The position numbers and the translations under genes are program-made. Below the pieces are notes generated by a model. The model worked only from the letters and a program-made list of their open reading frames with translations. It searched no databases and was not told the origin of the DNA. Of a stretch of 64,000 bases of DNA, positions 1-8,984 are shown one piece after another. How positions within the stretch are numbered: the first letter of the stretch is position 1; every line of letters starts with the position of its first letter. This DNA is from Caulobacterales bacterium (GTDB taxonomy: Bacteria; Pseudomonadota; Alphaproteobacteria; Caulobacterales; Caulobacteraceae): assembly GCA_016183935.1 (NCBI GenBank), contig JACPDR010000013.1, positions 37,710-101,709 of the forward strand, read 5' to 3'.

Positions 1-47
1 TGAGACGTGCGATAGTCCAGGATTGAAGCCCCGGCGTGTCGAAGGAG

Positions 48-515
48 TCATCCGTTCAAGCGCGCGAGACGCTCCAGGCTCTGCGGCGTCTCCCGCCCGG
101 GCCGGTAGGCGATCTGGGCGTGCGAAGCGCAGTAGGCGCCCTTGGCCACCTCCCGGCCGCAGAGGCTGAAGGACGCCGCGAGCGGATCACCCAGCGGCCA
201 CCGACATTGGTGGCGGCGCACGGACAGAAGGGTCGCGACGCCCTTCTCCGGCATCGGCTCCGGCCCGATGCATGGCCGGGGCGAGACGGGTGGTCGTGCC
301 CGCGATGGCGGCGCCGTCGTCGGCGCCCGCCTGGCCGCCTTTGCGGAAGCCGTGGGCCGTCCGGCCGACAGGCCCATGCGATAGACCTTCCCGAGCACCG
401 CGCAGCGGGTGATGCCGTTGGCGAGGTCGCGGGCGATCTGCTCGGCAGTCTGACCTTCGTGCCAGAGGGTCTTGAGGCGACCGACGCGGTCTTCAGTCCA
501 GGCGGAGGCGGTCAT
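48..515 (-). CDS. GcrA-family cell-cycle regulator-like protein
   Basis: A 155-aa protein with both halves of the GcrA family. The N-terminal helix-turn-helix begins WTEDRVGRLKTLW and continues to AVLGKVYRMGL (residues about 5-50). The C-terminal Cys/His module has CRWPLGDP, FSLCGRE and YCASHAQIAY (about 105-145), separated by a Pro/Ala/Arg-rich linker. GcrA activates sigma70 promoters at GANTC-methylated sites in Caulobacterales. The host should have its own copy, so this is probably an element-borne paralogue. The ATG at 515 starts the conserved domain; longer frames add only basic filler. It is last in the minus-strand block after the SSB genes. Family is clear from the motifs; the role on the element is inferred. 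Confidence 0.85.
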   Translation of the reverse strand: MTASAWTEDRVGRLKTLWHEGQTAEQIARDLANGITRCAVLGKVYRMGLSAGRPTASAKAARRAPTTAPPSRARPPVSPRPCIGPEPMPEKGVATLLSVRRHQCRWPLGDPLAASFSLCGREVAKGAYCASHAQIAYRPGRETPQSLERLARLNG

Positions 516-579
516 GGGGTGACTCCCAAATCGACGAGCCCGATCGGCCCGCCCGCCTTCGCCCTCCCTTTCCCTCCGG

Positions 580-620
580 GATCGAAAGAACAACGGCCCC
601 ACGCTCGCGCGCGGGGCCGT
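580..620 (-). terminator. Rho-independent terminator after ssb
   Basis: An 8-bp perfect stem (ACGGCCCC at 593-600 with GGGGCCGT at 613-620) is followed on the minus strand by a T-rich tract (580-592 read in reverse). It lies between the end of ssb (638) and the start of the GcrA-like gene (515). It probably ends or attenuates the ssb transcript. Confidence 0.55.
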
Positions 621-637
621 CTTCGGGGTCGCAGGGA

Positions 638-1054
638 TCAGAACGGAATGTCGTCGTTCAGGTCGTAGCCGCCCGCCGGCTCCTGGACCTGGCGACCTTC
701 CGCCGGGTCAGCCCCGGGACGTTCGCGCCGGTTCTTGAGCCGGATGTCGCCGACGATCAGACGCAAGTCGTAATGTTCGACCCCGTCCTTGCCGGTCCAG
801 GTGTCGTTCTCGACATGGCCCTGGATGACGACGCGGCTGCCCTTTCTCGCGAACGGCTCGATATATTTCTCGGTCGTCGCCTCGTTGAAGCAGAGGCAGT
901 TGAACCCGGTGGTGCGTTCGCCCGGCGTGCCGTCGGCGCGCCGGAACCGGGTGGTCTCGAGGACGCGAAAGCTCGCCCGTTTCTTGCCCGAACCTTGAGC
1001 GGACAGAATCGAGGGATCGGCGGCCAGATAGCCTTCCAGAGTGAGGGTTTGCAT
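638..1054 (-). CDS. ssb: Single-stranded DNA-binding protein
   Basis: 138 aa. An OB-fold SSB: the N-terminus MQTLTLEGYLAADP, the central SFRVLETTRF and NCLCFNEATTEKYIEPFARKGSRVVIQGHVE follow the SSB pattern. The C-terminus is the acidic tip NDDIPF that recruits partner proteins. It binds ssDNA during replication, repair or conjugative transfer. It sits 32 nt downstream of a second, shorter SSB-like gene in the same minus-strand block. A dedicated SSB is common on ICEs and large plasmids. The family call is firm; the element-specific role is inferred. Confidence 0.9.
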   Translation of the reverse strand: MQTLTLEGYLAADPSILSAQGSGKKRASFRVLETTRFRRADGTPGERTTGFNCLCFNEATTEKYIEPFARKGSRVVIQGHVENDTWTGKDGVEHYDLRLIVGDIRLKNRRERPGADPAEGRQVQEPAGGYDLNDDIPF

Positions 1055-1086
1055 GGTCAGTCTCCTGAAAATGATGGGGTTGAGGT

Positions 1087-1440
1087 TCAGGCGGCGGCGC
1101 GTTCAGCGCCGGCGTCGGCGTGGCGGTCCTCGGCCCAGTCGAGGACGGTCAGCCGGTTGATGACCAGCTCCTTGGCCGTCCGTTCCGTGCCGTCCTTGGC
1201 CGCATAGGCCGTGTCGATGAAGGCGCCGATCACGACCGCTTCGCAGCCCTGGACCAAGCCGCGGGTGATAACCTTCTCGTTCAGGCCCTTGGACCAGCTG
1301 ACGCAGTTGACGCCGACGAGCCGGTCCTTGCCGGCGCTGTCCACGCCGCGCTTCTCGAGCAGCCGGAACACCGCCTTGGCGAAGTCGGGGCTGATCTGGG
1401 GGTCGGCCGCCAGTCGGCCGGTGAACACCATGGTCTGCAT
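1087..1440 (-). CDS. SSB-like OB-fold protein without the acidic tail
   Basis: 117 aa. It opens like its neighbour (MQTMVFTGRLAADPQ) and keeps an OB-fold-like middle (NCVSWSKGLNEKVITRGLVQGCEAVVIGAFID). It ends in an Ala/Glu-rich tail instead of the DDIPF-type tip, so it probably cannot recruit SSB partners in the usual way. The ATG at 1440 is preceded by a purine-rich stretch (CAGGAGAC). It lies between the large methyltransferase-helicase gene and ssb. It could be a divergent paralogue of ssb or a plasmid-type ssDNA-protection protein; the exact role is unknown. Confidence 0.75.
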   Translation of the reverse strand: MQTMVFTGRLAADPQISPDFAKAVFRLLEKRGVDSAGKDRLVGVNCVSWSKGLNEKVITRGLVQGCEAVVIGAFIDTAYAAKDGTERTAKELVINRLTVLDWAEDRHADAGAERAAA

Positions 1441-1561
1441 ATCAGTCTCCTGTTGATCCGAAGTGGCAAGGGACCGATCTCCCTCATCCCGCTTCACCCG
1501 GGACCTCCCTTCCTCCCGTCCTCCCCCTCGCCGGAGGGGCCTTCGCCCCATCCGGCCTGCA

Positions 1562-4500
1562 TCACGCCGCCGCAGCGTCGAGGACGGTCTGCACCGGGTG
1601 GCGTCGCAGCACCGCCTCCACCACCTCCGGCCGATCCACTGGCGCGAAGACTCTGGGCGAAAAGGCGATGATCTCGACGAAGCAGCCGAGCGCGACCAGG
1701 GCGTCGCGGTCGGTGCGGCCGCCCACCACCTCGATCCGCCAGCGATCCATGACCCGCGATCGCTTCAGCCAGAGCCCGCCTTGCAGCGACAGCTGGACGC
1801 TCCGATCCAGGAGGGTGGCGGCGGTCTTGGCGCCATCCGCCCAGGCCTCGCCGACGTCGGTCAGACCGAGGCTGGCCTTCAGCGATCGGGCCTGGACCTC
1901 GTCCAGCACCCGGCCCAGCCAGCGCCGGCCGTCCGGCGCGCGGACGCGACGCACCGAACAGCCGCGGGCGGGCAGCCGGCCCCACATCGGCAGCAGCAGG
2001 CCGGTGGCGAGGGTCAGCTGGCGCGTGCGCCAGGGATCCGTCCCGGCGACCTCCTCGTCCCAGATGCGGCGCCAGTCGGCGATCTCGACTGGCTTCCAGG
2101 CCGATTCCTCGAACGCCTTTTCCGGCATTGTCTGGCGGCCGTCCGGCCGGACGAGGCGGACGGCGGCGACCAGACGGTCCTCGTCCGTGGCGGTGGTCAG
2201 GCCCAGTTCGGCGATGGCGGCCCGGCCGGACTTCTCGTTGACGACCGGCTGGCAGCCGAGGCCCTTGATCGATGTGACGGCGTCTTGGGATGTCAGGATC
2301 TCGCGCCGGACCTTGAGCGAGAAGGTCACCAGCGCCGTCTCGGCCCCGGTGGAGACATCGGTCCGGATCGTCTCGTGATCCAGAACCTCCAGTTTCTCCG
2401 CGTCGATATCCTCAAGCCCCCGGTCCAGGTCGCCCGAGGTCGCCGCTCGTTCGAGGATGCCGGACAGGATGCGGTCGAAGTCGGCGAACAGGGCGTTCTG
2501 ATCGGCGATGCGCAGCGCCAGCAGCCGGTTCAGGAAGGTATGGATCGGCGGCAGGTCGTCGGAAGGCTTCAGTCCGCCATCCTCATCCAGCAGCTTGAGA
2601 CTCGTCTTGGCCATGAAGGTCTCCAGCGTCATGGACGCCAGCTCGCCGAAGGCGAGCGCCCCGTAGAAGACCAGCAGCGCCCGGCGCGCCCACGGGCTCT
2701 CCAGATTGTCCTCGGCCCGAAACAAGCCGGCGCCCGCCGTGCGGCGCTCACCGCGCGTCAGCGCTCCCAGCGAATCAAGCCGCCGGGCTATCGTCGAGGT
2801 GAACCGCTTCTCGCCCTGGATGTCGGTGGCCACCGGTCGGAACAGGGGCGGCGACGCCTGGTGCGTCCGGTGGCTCCGGCCCAGCCCCTGGATGGCGGCG
2901 TCAGCGCGCCAGCCCGGTTCGACGAGATAGTGGACCCGGCGCTGGCGGTTCTCGACCGACAGGTCGGAATGATAGCTGCGCCCCGTGCCGCCGGCGTCCG
3001 AGAAGATCAGCACCCGCTTGCGGCCCGACATGAAGGCGTCGGTCTCGGCGCGGGCGGTCGAGGCGCCACGCCTTTCGACGACCCGGCGTCCCCCGCGCAG
3101 CACCACCCGGCGAGAGCGCCCGGTGATTTCCGCGACGGCGTCGGTTCCGAAGGCCTCGAGGAGGGCGTCGAGCACGCTGGGCACGGCGGGCAGGCAGGCC
3201 ATCCTTTCGATCAGGGCCTCTCGCCGCGCCAACGCCTCCTGGCTGACGGCGGGTCGGCCGTCATCCGTGACCGGGACCATGCTGACGTTTCCGTCCTTGT
3301 CCTCGATCGTCTCCATCAGATGGACCGGAAAAGCCTCGCGCAGATAGTCGAGAACGTATTCGCGAGGGGTCAGGTCGATCGAAAGGTTGTTCCATTCCTC
3401 CGGCGGGACGGACGCCAGCCGCCGCTCCATCACCGCCTCATTGGTCGAGACGATCTGGACCACGGCGGAGCGACCGTGGCCCAGATCCTCCCGGATCGAG
3501 GCGACCAGGCTCGGCGCCTTCAGTCCCGCGAGAAGATGGCCGAAGAAGCGCAGCTTGGCGCCCTCGAAAGCGGAATGAGCCGCCGAGGCGGCCTGGCCGC
3601 TCCTGGGCTTGCCCGTCTCGTCGTTGACGCCGACGGCCTTCAAGGCCTCGGCGAGATTGGCGTGGATCAGTTGGAAGGCGTCGGCCCAGGCGTCCCAGAT
3701 CGCGATGTCGTCGGACGTCAGGGGATGGACCAGCGGCTCGTATTCGACCCCTTCGAACGACAGGCTCCGCGCCACATAGAGGCCGAGCGCCTTGAGTTCA
3801 CGCGCCACCAGCTCCATCGCCGCCACCCCGCCCCGGTCCATGGCCTCCAGGAAATCCGCCCGCGACATGAAGGGCGCCTGCGGCCCGCCCCACAGCCCCA
3901 GCCGGGCGGCATAGGCCAGGTTCTCGGCGGTGGTGGCGCCGGTCGCCGAGACATAGAGGACCCGCGCATCGGGCAGTCGGTTCTGCAGCGCCAGACCGGC
4001 CATCCCCTGCAGCGACGCCTTCTTCGTTCCTCGCGCGCCCTTGCCGCCACCCGCAGCGTTGGCCATCGCATGGGCCTCGTCGAAGGCGATGACGCCGTCG
4101 AAATCCGCGCCGAGCCAGGCGATGATCTGGTCGAGCCGCGATTGACGGGCGCCCCGCGCCGGTTGGCGAAGCGTCGCATAGGTCGTGTACAGAATGCCCC
4201 GGTCGAGCCGGATGGCGTCCCCCTGTTTCCAGCTCGAAAGGGGCACGATGTCATGAGCGCCGCCGCCGATCGCCGCCCAGTCGCGCCGCGCGTCCTCCAG
4301 CAAGGCGTCGTTCCGTGACAGCCATAGCGCGCGCACCCGGCCCTGGCTCATGTTGTCGGCGATGACGGCGGCGATCTGGCGGCCTTTGCCGCAGCCGGTG
4401 CCATCGCCCAGGAAGAAGCCGCGCCGCAGCTGGACGGCGTCCTCCTGGTCCTCGGGCGCGAGCACCATATGGTGGGGCGCCGTGTCCAGCCGCCACTGTC

Positions 4501-5824
4501 CGGGCAGATGCGCGGCGTGGGCCTCGCCGGCGTAGATGACCATCTCGGTCTGGGCGTCCGAGATCCAGCCCTGGTCGCGCATGGCCGGAGGGAGGACCGG
4601 TCGATAGGTCGGCGCCGGCGGCGCCACCGAGGCCATGGACCCGGACTCGACCAGAGGCGACGGATGCGGGCGGGGCTCGGGCAGAACGATCCGCCCCAGG
4701 GCGTGGGCCTGGTATAGCCCGACATCGCGACCCTCCCCCGTCCAGGCGCGAACCTCATAGGTCAGGGCCGCAGCCCCACCCAGAAAGGCCAGCCGGCCGG
4801 AGGGCAAGGCCAGGCCTCGCGCGCGTGGTCCCAGCAGGGCGTCTATCGTCACCGGCAGGCGCGTTCGCGGCCTGGCGCCGATCCGCAGCGAAATCGCCCC
4901 TGTCATCCGCGCCGCGCTCTGCAGGTCATCAGCGTTCTGGAGCGGCGCGGCGCCCGCGGGACCTTCGGCGCGGTCGATCACCAGCAGACCGGTCTCAACG
5001 GAGGTCCCATGTTTGGCGAAACCGCCGGACGGCAAGGCGATGCGGCTCACGACGGCGCCGACCTCGCAGAGGCGGCGAAGCAGCGCGGCGTCCGTCAGGG
5101 CGTTCAGGGGGACGATCGCAGCCAACCGGCCATGGTCGGCGAGGGCCTTCAGGGCCGCCGTCAGATGGGCGGCCAGGTTCGAGAACGGCGGATTGCACAC
5201 CGCCACGTCGAATTCGCCCGAGCCCGCGGACAGGTCATGGATATGGCGTCCGTCGTGGCGCGTCCGGTTCGCGCCCGGAAAGAGCCCGTCGAGGAGGTCG
5301 GCCCGACCGGTCGCGAGCTCGTTCAGGCTCAGCACCCCGCCGCAGGCCTCCGCGACCACGGCGATGAGGCCCGTTCCGGCCGAGGGCTCCAGGACGCGGT
5401 CGCCGGGACGCACCTGGGCGGCCAGGACGGCGAGCGCGGCCAGATGAGGCGGCGTCGAGAATTGATCGAACTCGACCTGCGCCTCGCTGCGCCGGGACTG
5501 GGTCAGCCCGAGCGCCGAGACGGCCGCCAGCAGGGCGGTGATCTCCGCCGGCGCATCTTCCAGGCGGCCGACCTGGGGCGCGAGACGCCGGATCTGCAGG
5601 ACCGTCGCCGCCTCTATCGCGTCATAGGCGTCGCGCCAGGCCCAGACGCCCTCGGCGTCGGACCCGCCGAACGCGGTCGTCATGATGGCGGCGACGAGCT
5701 TGCGGTCGAGCGGACGGGACCGCGCCAGATGCGCCGCCAGCGCCCGGGCGGCAGCGAGGATATTGGCGGCGGCATCGCCGGCGGCCGGATCGGCGAACAG
5801 GGACAGGTTGGGGGTCGAGGACAT
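1562..5824 (-). CDS. Methyltransferase-helicase, strawberry-notch/DarB type
   Basis: 1420 aa. The N-terminal part is an adenine-type DNA methyltransferase fold: SAM motif VLEPSAGTGLIAV (about residues 144-156) and catalytic NPPF (about 211). A superfamily 2 helicase follows: Walker A GDGTGCGKGRQ (about 474), DEAH (about 581) and motif VI QGLGRSHRT (about 981). Methyltransferase plus SF2 helicase in one chain is the layout of phage P1 DarB and of strawberry-notch proteins on alphaproteobacterial plasmids and ICEs. DarB-like proteins protect incoming DNA from restriction; that role is inferred here. It sits between parB-like and SSB genes. Very long open frames on the opposite strand are antisense shadows. 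Confidence 0.85.
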   Translation of the reverse strand: MSSTPNLSLFADPAAGDAAANILAAARALAAHLARSRPLDRKLVAAIMTTAFGGSDAEGVWAWRDAYDAIEAATVLQIRRLAPQVGRLEDAPAEITALLAAVSALGLTQSRRSEAQVEFDQFSTPPHLAALAVLAAQVRPGDRVLEPSAGTGLIAVVAEACGGVLSLNELATGRADLLDGLFPGANRTRHDGRHIHDLSAGSGEFDVAVCNPPFSNLAAHLTAALKALADHGRLAAIVPLNALTDAALLRRLCEVGAVVSRIALPSGGFAKHGTSVETGLLVIDRAEGPAGAAPLQNADDLQSAARMTGAISLRIGARPRTRLPVTIDALLGPRARGLALPSGRLAFLGGAAALTYEVRAWTGEGRDVGLYQAHALGRIVLPEPRPHPSPLVESGSMASVAPPAPTYRPVLPPAMRDQGWISDAQTEMVIYAGEAHAAHLPGQWRLDTAPHHMVLAPEDQEDAVQLRRGFFLGDGTGCGKGRQIAAVIADNMSQGRVRALWLSRNDALLEDARRDWAAIGGGAHDIVPLSSWKQGDAIRLDRGILYTTYATLRQPARGARQSRLDQIIAWLGADFDGVIAFDEAHAMANAAGGGKGARGTKKASLQGMAGLALQNRLPDARVLYVSATGATTAENLAYAARLGLWGGPQAPFMSRADFLEAMDRGGVAAMELVARELKALGLYVARSLSFEGVEYEPLVHPLTSDDIAIWDAWADAFQLIHANLAEALKAVGVNDETGKPRSGQAASAAHSAFEGAKLRFFGHLLAGLKAPSLVASIREDLGHGRSAVVQIVSTNEAVMERRLASVPPEEWNNLSIDLTPREYVLDYLREAFPVHLMETIEDKDGNVSMVPVTDDGRPAVSQEALARREALIERMACLPAVPSVLDALLEAFGTDAVAEITGRSRRVVLRGGRRVVERRGASTARAETDAFMSGRKRVLIFSDAGGTGRSYHSDLSVENRQRRVHYLVEPGWRADAAIQGLGRSHRTHQASPPLFRPVATDIQGEKRFTSTIARRLDSLGALTRGERRTAGAGLFRAEDNLESPWARRALLVFYGALAFGELASMTLETFMAKTSLKLLDEDGGLKPSDDLPPIHTFLNRLLALRIADQNALFADFDRILSGILERAATSGDLDRGLEDIDAEKLEVLDHETIRTDVSTGAETALVTFSLKVRREILTSQDAVTSIKGLGCQPVVNEKSGRAAIAELGLTTATDEDRLVAAVRLVRPDGRQTMPEKAFEESAWKPVEIADWRRIWDEEVAGTDPWRTRQLTLATGLLLPMWGRLPARGCSVRRVRAPDGRRWLGRVLDEVQARSLKASLGLTDVGEAWADGAKTAATLLDRSVQLSLQGGLWLKRSRVMDRWRIEVVGGRTDRDALVALGCFVEIIAFSPRVFAPVDRPEVVEAVLRRHPVQTVLDAAAA

Positions 5825-5933
5825 GGCGAAGGCTCCGGCAGCCTGGAGCGGAGGGCGCCTCCCTCCCGGACCTGCAGGCTCGCCTCGCCCCGCCCTTTCC
5901 TCGCCTTTTCCGCGCCAGGGATTCGCACGACTA

Positions 5934-5960
5934 CGCCGCCCCGGCTGAGCCGGGGCGGCG
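5934..5960 (-). other. Strong intergenic hairpin
   Basis: A perfect 12-bp inverted repeat with a 3-nt loop (CGCCGCCCCGGC / GCCGGGGCGGCG) lies between the stop of the ParB-like gene and the start of the methyltransferase-helicase gene. No T-run follows on either strand. It is more likely an attenuating or mRNA-stabilising hairpin than a classic terminator. Confidence 0.5.
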
Positions 5961-5980
5961 TCCGTCAGGAAGACTGGCGG

Positions 5981-8023
5981 TCAGGCGGCGGCGGGATCGA
6001 GCGCGGCCTCACCGGCCGGGGTGACGGCGAACGCCCCAACCCCGTCGTCGTTGAACGCAGGGTCTTGCTCGTCGATGGGCCGGTCGTCAGCTTCGTCGGC
6101 ATCGTCCTGCGGCGAGCCCGCCCAGGACAGGCCGGCCGGCGCCCAGGTCCGCGACGCCGCCTGTTCGGCGACCCAGTCGACCAGTTCGGCCTTCTTCAGC
6201 GACCTGGCGCGGTCGTCTTCGGCCCCCATGGCCTCGAGCATCCCCAGCAGCAGCCCCTTGGAGTGAAGCTGAAGGAAGGGCGAGTCCGGCGTCCAGTGCA
6301 GGGTGATGTCCGCCGCGCAGAGCGCGGCCAGTTCAGCCGCTTCCGCGCGGGCGCTGCGCCGGATCAGGGTCGTGCGTTCCTCGCGGACGTCGAGGCTGAT
6401 CGCGGTCAGTTCGGCCAGCAGACCCATCTTCTCGCCATGCGGCAGCGCATGAACCCAGGCGATGACGGTCTCGCCCGAAGCCTGCCAGGTCGCGCGGCGA
6501 TCGTCGAGCCGCTGGCGCACCTCTCCGTCCAGGGGTTCGATCACCCGCCCGCCGGCCGGATTGAAGCCGGTGGCGAGGATGGCCAGAGCCGAGTCCGGGC
6601 GCGCCACATGGGTGCGCAGCACCAGAACGGTGAACAGGCGCGCGATCAGGGCGGTCAGGGCGGCGCCCGGGTCATCGGCCAGGGCGCGGATCAGTCCCCG
6701 CGTCGCGACGTCGGTGCGCACGCCGTGCAGGGCATGGTTGACGCCCTCGATCTCCGGCGCGGGCGCCGCCACTTCGGGATGGACATAGGCCGGCGGAGCC
6801 GACGCCTGGTCCGGTGGACCGCTCCCGGTCGAACCGTCCTCCTCGATCCCGGGTTCCTCGGGCGTGTAGCAGCGCACATCGACGCCCGTGCCGGAGGCGG
6901 GCCACATCACCATCGTCGTCACCACCCGCCCGCCGCAACCCGTCTGGTCCGCCGTCACCCGGGCGCGGATCATGGCGATGATGGCGGCGTCCACAGTCTC
7001 GGGGTCGCCGGCCTCCGAGAGAGCCCGCCGGGCCGTCTCCGCCCGCTCATTGAACACCTCGCGCTGGGCCCGGTAACGCGCCATGTCCTCAGCCGGAAGC
7101 TGGCCGCCGTAGACATAGCCCAGCGCTTCCAGGTCGTCGGGCAGTTCAGGCTCGGGTCCGGCGGTGACATGCACCGCGATCCCCTCGGCCTCGAAGACGG
7201 CGGCGATGCCGCGCGCCCGTCGGATCCACAGCTCGGTCAGGATGTCCGGATCGAGCAATACGGGCGCCAGCTCCCCGAACAGATCCGCCTCGGTGCGACC
7301 GCCGGCTTCGCCATAGCGGACCGGATCCACCAGGGCGCAGCGTCGATCCCGCACGGTGACCCGCCCTTCGTCGAGCCGTTCCGTGATGCGCCAGTCGGGG
7401 AATCCATGCCCGTCCAGCGCCGCCTCTGCGAGCTCGACCTGTTCGGCCTTGTCCGGCAGTCGGACCAGCAGCCGGGCCTGTTTGAGGGTCATGCGCCCGG
7501 CCTTCAGGGCCGCGAGGGCGACCGGCGGCAGCCCGGCCAAGGCGGCCAGGCGTTTGATGTCGATCTCGGCGTAACCGAGGGCCCGGGCGATCACGGACAC
7601 CGTCAGCCTGGATTTCAGCATCCGGCCGATGGCGGCGATGACATCCGCGACATGAACGGGCACGGCTGTGTTGGTCAACAGGACGGCCGCCGCCTGGCGG
7701 GCCGGATCGGTCTCGACACAGACCGTGACCGGGTAATTTTCGTCGATCTCCCCCGCGTCCAGCAGCAAGCCCAGCGCCAGGCGACGACGGCGGCCGTCCA
7801 GCGCCATCCAGGGCTCCTCTTTTCTGCCGCGGCCGGGGCGGACGGTGAGGCGCTGCAGCTGGCCGGCGGCCTTCATCGTGGCGGCCAAGGTCGGGATGTC
7901 GTCATCCGGCGGCTCATTGAATCGCAGATTCTCGCGGGCGATGCCGATGTCGCCGAGGCGGACGGTGCGTTCGTCGCGCGCGATGACGACCGCGGGCATG
8001 CTGACAGGAACAAGGTCGGTCAT
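5981..8023 (-). CDS. ParB/RepB-like partition protein, large form
   Basis: 680 aa. The N-terminal ParB/Srx nuclease-like domain (about residues 15-115) includes RENLRF, ALDGRRRRLALGLLL and a run of small residues. A helix-turn-helix region follows (about 125-190: VSVIARALGYAEIDIKRLAAL, then MTLKQARLLVRLPDK). The long C-terminal part (about 300-680) is not recognisable. It is about twice the length of a chromosomal ParB, as is usual for ParB-like proteins in ICE and plasmid cores. The ATG at 8023 has AGGAGAG 7 nt upstream, so I prefer it to an in-frame ATG 7 codons earlier. No ParA is visible nearby. Partition or regulation of element genes is inferred. Confidence 0.85.
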   Translation of the reverse strand: MTDLVPVSMPAVVIARDERTVRLGDIGIARENLRFNEPPDDDIPTLAATMKAAGQLQRLTVRPGRGRKEEPWMALDGRRRRLALGLLLDAGEIDENYPVTVCVETDPARQAAAVLLTNTAVPVHVADVIAAIGRMLKSRLTVSVIARALGYAEIDIKRLAALAGLPPVALAALKAGRMTLKQARLLVRLPDKAEQVELAEAALDGHGFPDWRITERLDEGRVTVRDRRCALVDPVRYGEAGGRTEADLFGELAPVLLDPDILTELWIRRARGIAAVFEAEGIAVHVTAGPEPELPDDLEALGYVYGGQLPAEDMARYRAQREVFNERAETARRALSEAGDPETVDAAIIAMIRARVTADQTGCGGRVVTTMVMWPASGTGVDVRCYTPEEPGIEEDGSTGSGPPDQASAPPAYVHPEVAAPAPEIEGVNHALHGVRTDVATRGLIRALADDPGAALTALIARLFTVLVLRTHVARPDSALAILATGFNPAGGRVIEPLDGEVRQRLDDRRATWQASGETVIAWVHALPHGEKMGLLAELTAISLDVREERTTLIRRSARAEAAELAALCAADITLHWTPDSPFLQLHSKGLLLGMLEAMGAEDDRARSLKKAELVDWVAEQAASRTWAPAGLSWAGSPQDDADEADDRPIDEQDPAFNDDGVGAFAVTPAGEAALDPAAA

Positions 8024-8074
8024 GGGGACTCTCCTGCCGGGCATCGGGGCCCATCCCCGCCGCTCCGGCGCCCA

Positions 8075-8977
8075 TCAAGACCCTCGCTCCTCTCCTTTCG
8101 CCGCGGCGACGGCCGCCTCGTTCCAGTCGCCGAACGGCGGGTCTGGAAGGACGATACGGACCTCCAGACCGCCGGGCACGAGGCGGCGTCGAAGCCGCGC
8201 CGCGCAGCCCTCGCCCGCGGCTCCCCGGTCGGCGGCGATCAGCAGGCGGCGCACCCGCGCGGGCGGCGTCCAGGCCGCGAGGTTGTTCGCCGCCATCAGG
8301 GCCCAACCCGGAAGTTGGAAGCGGTCCATGGCGCACAGGGTCGTGACAACGCCTTCCCCGACCAGCATCTCCGCAGCCGCCGAAGCCAGGCGAACGGCGG
8401 CGCCGGCCGGAACCAGACCGACCGTCTTTCGTGTCAGTCGGAGGCCTGAGGCGAGACGCCCGTTCCGGTCCAGATAGGTCAGCTCCACCGCCGTCAGCCG
8501 GTCCTCTCTGTCGCTGATCCGCGCGATCAGGGCGGGGCGACCCCGGCCGCTGGGTCGGTAGACAGAGACCGGCGCTTCCGGATGGAACCTGAGGTTCGAC
8601 GCGGCGGCGACGGCTTGAACGGCGCGCCGATGCAGGTAGCGATCGGCGGGGCCGCCGCCATCCAGCCCCCGACAACCGGCCCAGAGATCCGAGGCCGTCC
8701 GGAGGCGAAGACGAGGATCGGGCCTTGGGACCGAAGCGCCGGTTCGTCCGCCGCCGGTCAATCGGCCGGCGACGTCGATGAAGCCCAGGTCACGCAGATG
8801 CGCGCGTACGGTCCTCCAGTCCGATCCGCCGAAGCCGTGAATGACGACCCGGTTGTCGGTCAGCAGCAGCGAGACCGAGCGATCCCGCGCGCTATGGCCG
8901 GGCGCGGGGACATTGGCGCGCCGTCCGCCGGAATAGAGATCGCCGCCCAGGGCGGCGACGATGCCGTGCAGGGTCAT
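8075..8977 (-). CDS. Toprim/primase-like protein of plasmid/ICE type
   Basis: 300 aa. It starts MTLHGIVAALGGDLY and has a short N-terminal module with VPAPGHSARDRSVSL, resembling the primase zinc-domain region without a full Cys set. The C-terminal half has a toprim-like core: MLVGEGVVTTLCAM, then RRLLIAADRG and a final DWNEA motif. Such proteins accompany ParB-like and RadC genes on mobile elements and are annotated as DUF7146/toprim proteins. It may synthesise or process primers during element replication (inference). It starts 7 nt after the upstream RadC-like gene, so the two are probably co-translated. Confidence 0.75.
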   Translation of the reverse strand: MTLHGIVAALGGDLYSGGRRANVPAPGHSARDRSVSLLLTDNRVVIHGFGGSDWRTVRAHLRDLGFIDVAGRLTGGGRTGASVPRPDPRLRLRTASDLWAGCRGLDGGGPADRYLHRRAVQAVAAASNLRFHPEAPVSVYRPSGRGRPALIARISDREDRLTAVELTYLDRNGRLASGLRLTRKTVGLVPAGAAVRLASAAAEMLVGEGVVTTLCAMDRFQLPGWALMAANNLAAWTPPARVRRLLIAADRGAAGEGCAARLRRRLVPGGLEVRIVLPDPPFGDWNEAAVAAAKGEERGS

Positions 8978-8984
8978 GGCCGCC

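Noticed and set aside
1120..1671. + strand frame over the SSB-like gene
   Set aside because: Shadow of minus-strand genes with Pro/Ala/Arg-rich translation and no start context.
1463..4318. Very long + strand open frame opposite the methyltransferase-helicase gene
   Set aside because: High-GC antisense shadow; no domain, no ribosome-binding site, Arg/Gly/Gln-rich composition.
5009..8449. 1146-codon + strand open frame across parB-like and neighbouring genes
   Set aside because: Spans three convincing minus-strand genes and an intergenic hairpin; no recognisable protein.
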